DNA from: Verrucomicrobiaceae bacterium
Lineage (GTDB): Bacteria; Verrucomicrobiota; Verrucomicrobiia; Verrucomicrobiales; Akkermansiaceae
Direction: 5' to 3'
Assembly (NCBI GenBank): GCA_027483005.1
Contig: JAIXVN010000089.1
Location: 1 to 8,704, forward strand
DNA length: 8,704 bases
A program made the translations under genes and the position numbers. The notes under the pieces are model-generated. The model was given only the letters and a program-made list of their open reading frames with translations, had not been told where the DNA came from and made no database searches. Below, piece by piece: positions 6,351 to 8,704 of the stretch (the first letter of the stretch is position 1; every line of letters starts with the position of its first letter).

Positions 6351-6369
6351 TCTTTGGATGTTGGAAGCG

Positions 6370-6504
6370 CGAATGGACGCCAATGAACGCGAATTTTCAA
6401 TGAGTGATGTGAATCGGGCGGTTCACCATAAGGGTGGGCGCTTTGGTTTTCGGAATTCATTCATTTCCAGTATTTGATTGGCGTTCATTCGCGTTTATTG
6501 GCGG
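6370..6504. repeat. Inverted pair of 10-bp periodic repeats (CSAATRRACG), possible small palindromic element
   Basis: The left arm reads CGAATGGACG (6370-6379), CCAATGAACG (6380-6389), CGAAT (6390-6394). The right arm, read on the minus strand, gives CCAATAAACG (6501-6492), CGAATGAACG (6491-6482), CCAAT (6481-6477). Each arm is thus two and a half units of the same 10-bp motif, in opposite orientation, around a core of about 82 bases. The core has its own short hairpin. There is no coding capacity. I recall similar periodic GAATnnACG strings between genes in other environmental bacteria, but have not verified that. It could be a non-autonomous mobile or REP-like element, or a folded RNA tail of the GH9-like transcript. 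Confidence 0.6.
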
Positions 6505-6571
6505 TTGGCTAGACTGGAAAAGGAACACTGAGCTCGTGTCGCCGGACAAACACCGGTTCTGACGGAAAGCC

Positions 6572-6608
6572 AAAAAAGCCCGCCCCCGAAGACGGGAGAC
6601 GGGCTTTT
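6572..6608. terminator. Bidirectional intrinsic terminator
   Basis: GCCCG (6578-6582) pairs with CGGGC (6600-6604), and CCCG (6585-6588) with CGGG (6593-6596) around an AAGA loop. The stem is flanked by six A on the left (6572-6577) and four T on the right (6605-6608). Read on the minus strand it ends in six T, which suits the repeat protein gene whose stop is at 6642. Read on the plus strand it can stop transcripts from the GH9-like gene. Its place between two convergent genes fits both uses. Confidence 0.85.
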
Positions 6609-6641
6609 GATTGGAGCTTTTCAGGGCTGCCTTTGGGACGA

Positions 6642-8704
6642 TCAGGGAACCGTCACATTGAGGCGGCCGAAGAGCGAGCTGCCGGGAGCGGCGAGGCTGC
6701 GTGGGATGTAATAGATCACCTGGTCGATGCCGTTTGGAGCAGGAGCGTAGAAGTCATTGGTGGACTGGACGACGACACCATTCGTTCCGTTGACGGCGGT
6801 GGTCCACGTTCCGGCGAGGTCGGTGTCGTACTGGGCCACCGCTGGGCTGTCGATCAGGGAGGCATCAGTGCGACGGAAGGTGAACTTCAGGTAGTCAGTG
6901 GAACCGGCGCCAAGGTCGGTGGTGACGAGCTCAATGGTCGGCAGCAGGGCGGTGTCCACGCCAGTGGCCGGGTTTCCGCCGAGCACGAACTCGATGGCAT
7001 TCGCGATGCCGTCGAAGTCCGGATCGTCGCCTGCATCCTGGTCGCCGACGGCGAGGCCGAAGCCACCGATCCACGAGGAGAAGCCGGCAGGGCCGGTGGT
7101 GACGGTGACGACTCCGGTTCCGGAGAAGCGGGTGTCGTCAATGTTGGTGGCACCCGATCCGGTGGCACCCCAGGTTCCGGCGGCCTGCTGGACGGCTCCG
7201 AAGTAGAGGGTGTCGACCACTTCGGTTCCGGTGGGCTCGACCTTGCCGCTGTTGATGACCAGCTTGTTGGTATCGGCAATGGAGGATCCATTGACGGCCA
7301 GCGTGCCGGACTCGACGGTGGTGTCACCGGTGTAGGTGTTGGCACCTGTGAGGCTGAGGCGACCGCCGTTGACGGTGACGGTGGCTCCGACATCAATGAC
7401 ATCGGCCAAGGTCAGGGCACCAAGGCCCGTCTTGGTGAAGGGCTTGTTGATGTTTCCGCCGGTGCCGCTGAAGGTGATGGAGCCGGTGGCGCTGGTGACC
7501 TCGATGGTCTTGTTCTGCACTCCGGTGTCGATCCACAGGTTACGGGCCGAGGTTTCGGTTCCGGTTCCAGTGTAGCGGAAGGTGGCGTCATTGGCGATGC
7601 CGAGGTGGCCGGTGCCGATGCTGCCAACTCCGCCTGCGTCGGCGATGGAGGAGACTTCGAGCACTCCTCCGTTGGCATTGGTGCCGCCGGTGTAGGTGTT
7701 GTTTCCGGAGATCACCAGGGTGCCGGTGCCGGTCTTGGTGTTTGGATTCCCTCCTACCATGTTTCCGGTGACGGAAAGGTCAACCGCCACCGCGCCATCC
7801 GCGACATCAAAGGTGACACCACCGTTGCCGTTGTTGATGGGTGCATTGATTACCGACGACTTGGTGGCGTGAGCAACGCTGGCAATGGTTCCGCCGCCAC
7901 GGATGTCGCCTGGACCGTTGACAATGCCAGCGGTAAGAGTGAGGGCGGTGTTCGGGAGCTGTTGCTCGTTGTTCAGCTTCCAGATGGCATCTTCATTGAT
8001 GATGATGTTGCCGGGACGTGTGGCACCACCCAGGCCGCCGAGAGCATGGGTCGTGGTGTCGAGGATACCGGGAGCATTGACCGTGATCGTGCGGTTTGCG
8101 GCGAAACTCGTGGCCCAGCCGCCACCGCGTGCAGCCAAGGTGCCGCTGTTGATGACGAAGTTGCAGACGTTGTTCGCGGCACTCATGGTCACCGTGTTTG
8201 TTCCGGCTTTGACGAATGTTCCACCACTGATGATGGTGCGCGCCAGCGTCTGGGCATCCGAACGGTTGAACTCCAGGGTCCCGACGACCTCAATGTTTCC
8301 AGCTCCCCCGAGTGTGCCGGTGGTTCCGCCGTTCCCGACCTTCACGGTGCCGGCTGTCACCTTGGTGATGCCGGTGTAGGTGTTGTTGTTCAGGAGGGTC
8401 AAAATGCTGGTATTCCTCTTGTCGAGGCCAGTCGCGCCGGCGATCCCAACGCCGCTGAAGGTGTAGTCAGTGGTGGAATCCACAGTCACGCTGAACGGCT
8501 GGACGGTGCCGACCAGATTGACGTTGGGAGTGGCTGAGCCTTCGTCTGTGAAGCTCACCCGATCGAAGGTGTAGAACTTGCTGGATTGGTCATCGCTGAA
8601 GGTCTTCCAGTTGGAGGTCGAGTCGACGTCCCAGGTGCCATTGACATTTCCGACCCAGACGACCGGGTCGATGGCGTCGATGCTGACTTTGACCGTTGTG
8701 TCAA
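6642..8704 (-). CDS. Beta-strand-repeat (autotransporter-associated repeat, PATR-like) surface protein, C-terminal 686 residues
   Basis: The reading frame is open from the right edge of the window to the TGA at 6642, so the N-terminus lies outside. A GTG at 8558 is not a credible start, because upstream codons in the same frame encode WVGNVNGTWDVDSTSNW, a typical opening of these repeat modules. The protein is rich in Gly, Thr, Asn and Val. It carries PATR-like units such as LTLLNNNTYTGITKVTAGTV, LVISGNNTYTGGT and LTGANTYTGDTTVESGTLAV, with the NTYTG core at residues 107, 335 and 455 of the visible part. These are expected to form a right-handed beta helix on the cell surface or outside the cell. 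Near the end, DPDFDGIANAIEF (560-572) is a thrombospondin-type-3-like calcium motif. It is followed by a domain of about 95 residues (FTFRRTDAS, YDTDLAGTW) ending in LFGRLNVTVP. I see no autotransporter barrel and no PEP-CTERM anchor. Ligand and function are unknown. Confidence 0.85.
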   Translation of the reverse strand, partial: DTTVKVSIDAIDPVVWVGNVNGTWDVDSTSNWKTFSDDQSSKFYTFDRVSFTDEGSATPNVNLVGTVQPFSVTVDSTTDYTFSGVGIAGATGLDKRNTSILTLLNNNTYTGITKVTAGTVKVGNGGTTGTLGGAGNIEVVGTLEFNRSDAQTLARTIISGGTFVKAGTNTVTMSAANNVCNFVINSGTLAARGGGWATSFAANRTITVNAPGILDTTTHALGGLGGATRPGNIIINEDAIWKLNNEQQLPNTALTLTAGIVNGPGDIRGGGTIASVAHATKSSVINAPINNGNGGVTFDVADGAVAVDLSVTGNMVGGNPNTKTGTGTLVISGNNTYTGGTNANGGVLEVSSIADAGGVGSIGTGHLGIANDATFRYTGTGTETSARNLWIDTGVQNKTIEVTSATGSITFSGTGGNINKPFTKTGLGALTLADVIDVGATVTVNGGRLSLTGANTYTGDTTVESGTLAVNGSSIADTNKLVINSGKVEPTGTEVVDTLYFGAVQQAAGTWGATGSGATNIDDTRFSGTGVVTVTTGPAGFSSWIGGFGLAVGDQDAGDDPDFDGIANAIEFVLGGNPATGVDTALLPTIELVTTDLGAGSTDYLKFTFRRTDASLIDSPAVAQYDTDLAGTWTTAVNGTNGVVVQSTNDFYAPAPNGIDQVIYYIPRSLAAPGSSLFGRLNVTVP

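Larger units (their letters stand above)
6351..6641. other. Intergenic region between convergent genes, with inverted repeats and a terminator
   Basis: No gene is visible in these 291 bases. They contain two inverted arms of a 10-bp periodic repeat (6370-6394 and 6477-6504) around an 82-base core, then about 65 unremarkable bases, then a strong terminator (6572-6608). The core holds a small hairpin (GTGAAT at 6409-6414 with GTTCAC at 6421-6426). The region is clearly more AT-rich in its middle than the flanking genes. Confidence 0.6.

Noticed and set aside
6542..6556. CCGG...CCGG mini-hairpin before the terminator.
   Set aside because: A four-base self-complementary stem is expected by chance in GC-rich DNA and has no associated T-run.
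6633..8537. A 634-codon open frame on the plus strand across the repeat protein gene.
   Set aside because: It is antisense to a convincing beta-repeat protein. The Gly/Thr/Val-rich codons of that gene rarely give stops on the opposite strand, and the antisense product shows no recognisable domain or signal.

Overview
The window is GC-rich and reads as chromosomal DNA of a member of the Verrucomicrobiota, most like Luteolibacter or other Verrucomicrobiaceae relatives. This assignment is inferred from protein style. It rests on a verrucomicrobial-type ECF sigma factor fused to a membrane segment and a C-terminal domain, a beta-strand-repeat surface protein of the 'autotransporter-associated repeat' kind, a LolA-like lipoprotein-sorting protein, and a eukaryote-type HisA.

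Layout. At the left edge, on the minus strand, lies the start of hisA (1-122), which runs out of the window. Directly upstream and on the same strand is a secreted LolA-like outer-membrane lipoprotein-sorting protein (164-856). A cluster of short GAATG-core repeats fills the gap between them. Diverging from that pair is a plus-strand HrgA/COG2958-like protein (1031-2023), tentatively a DNA-associated protein with a winged helix. It converges on a minus-strand ECF sigma factor (2093-3727). The sigma factor has a good Shine-Dalgarno sequence, a candidate ECF-type promoter in front of it, one membrane span and a periplasmic helical domain. A 385-base regulatory gap (3728-4112) separates it from the divergent plus-strand gene (4113-6350). 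That gene encodes a secreted protein with a discoidin domain, a CelD_N domain and a divergent GH9-like catalytic domain.

The next gap (6351-6641) holds two inverted arms of a 10-bp periodic repeat and a strong bidirectional terminator. The rest of the window (6642-8704, minus strand) is the C-terminal 686 residues of a large beta-helix-like repeat surface protein that enters from the right edge.

Functional picture. hisA is a housekeeping histidine-biosynthesis gene. The other recognisable genes mostly concern the cell envelope: lipoprotein sorting, an envelope-sensing sigma factor, a secreted glycan-active enzyme and a surface repeat protein. The sigma factor and the GH9-like gene are divergent neighbours and could share regulation, but nothing in the sequence proves it. 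No RNA gene, CRISPR array, transposase or complete mobile element is visible. The items most worth a second look are the membrane-tethered sigma factor with its candidate self-promoter, the HrgA-like protein with no restriction-modification partner in view, the inverted periodic repeat element, and the GH9-like enzyme lacking the classical DAGD motif.
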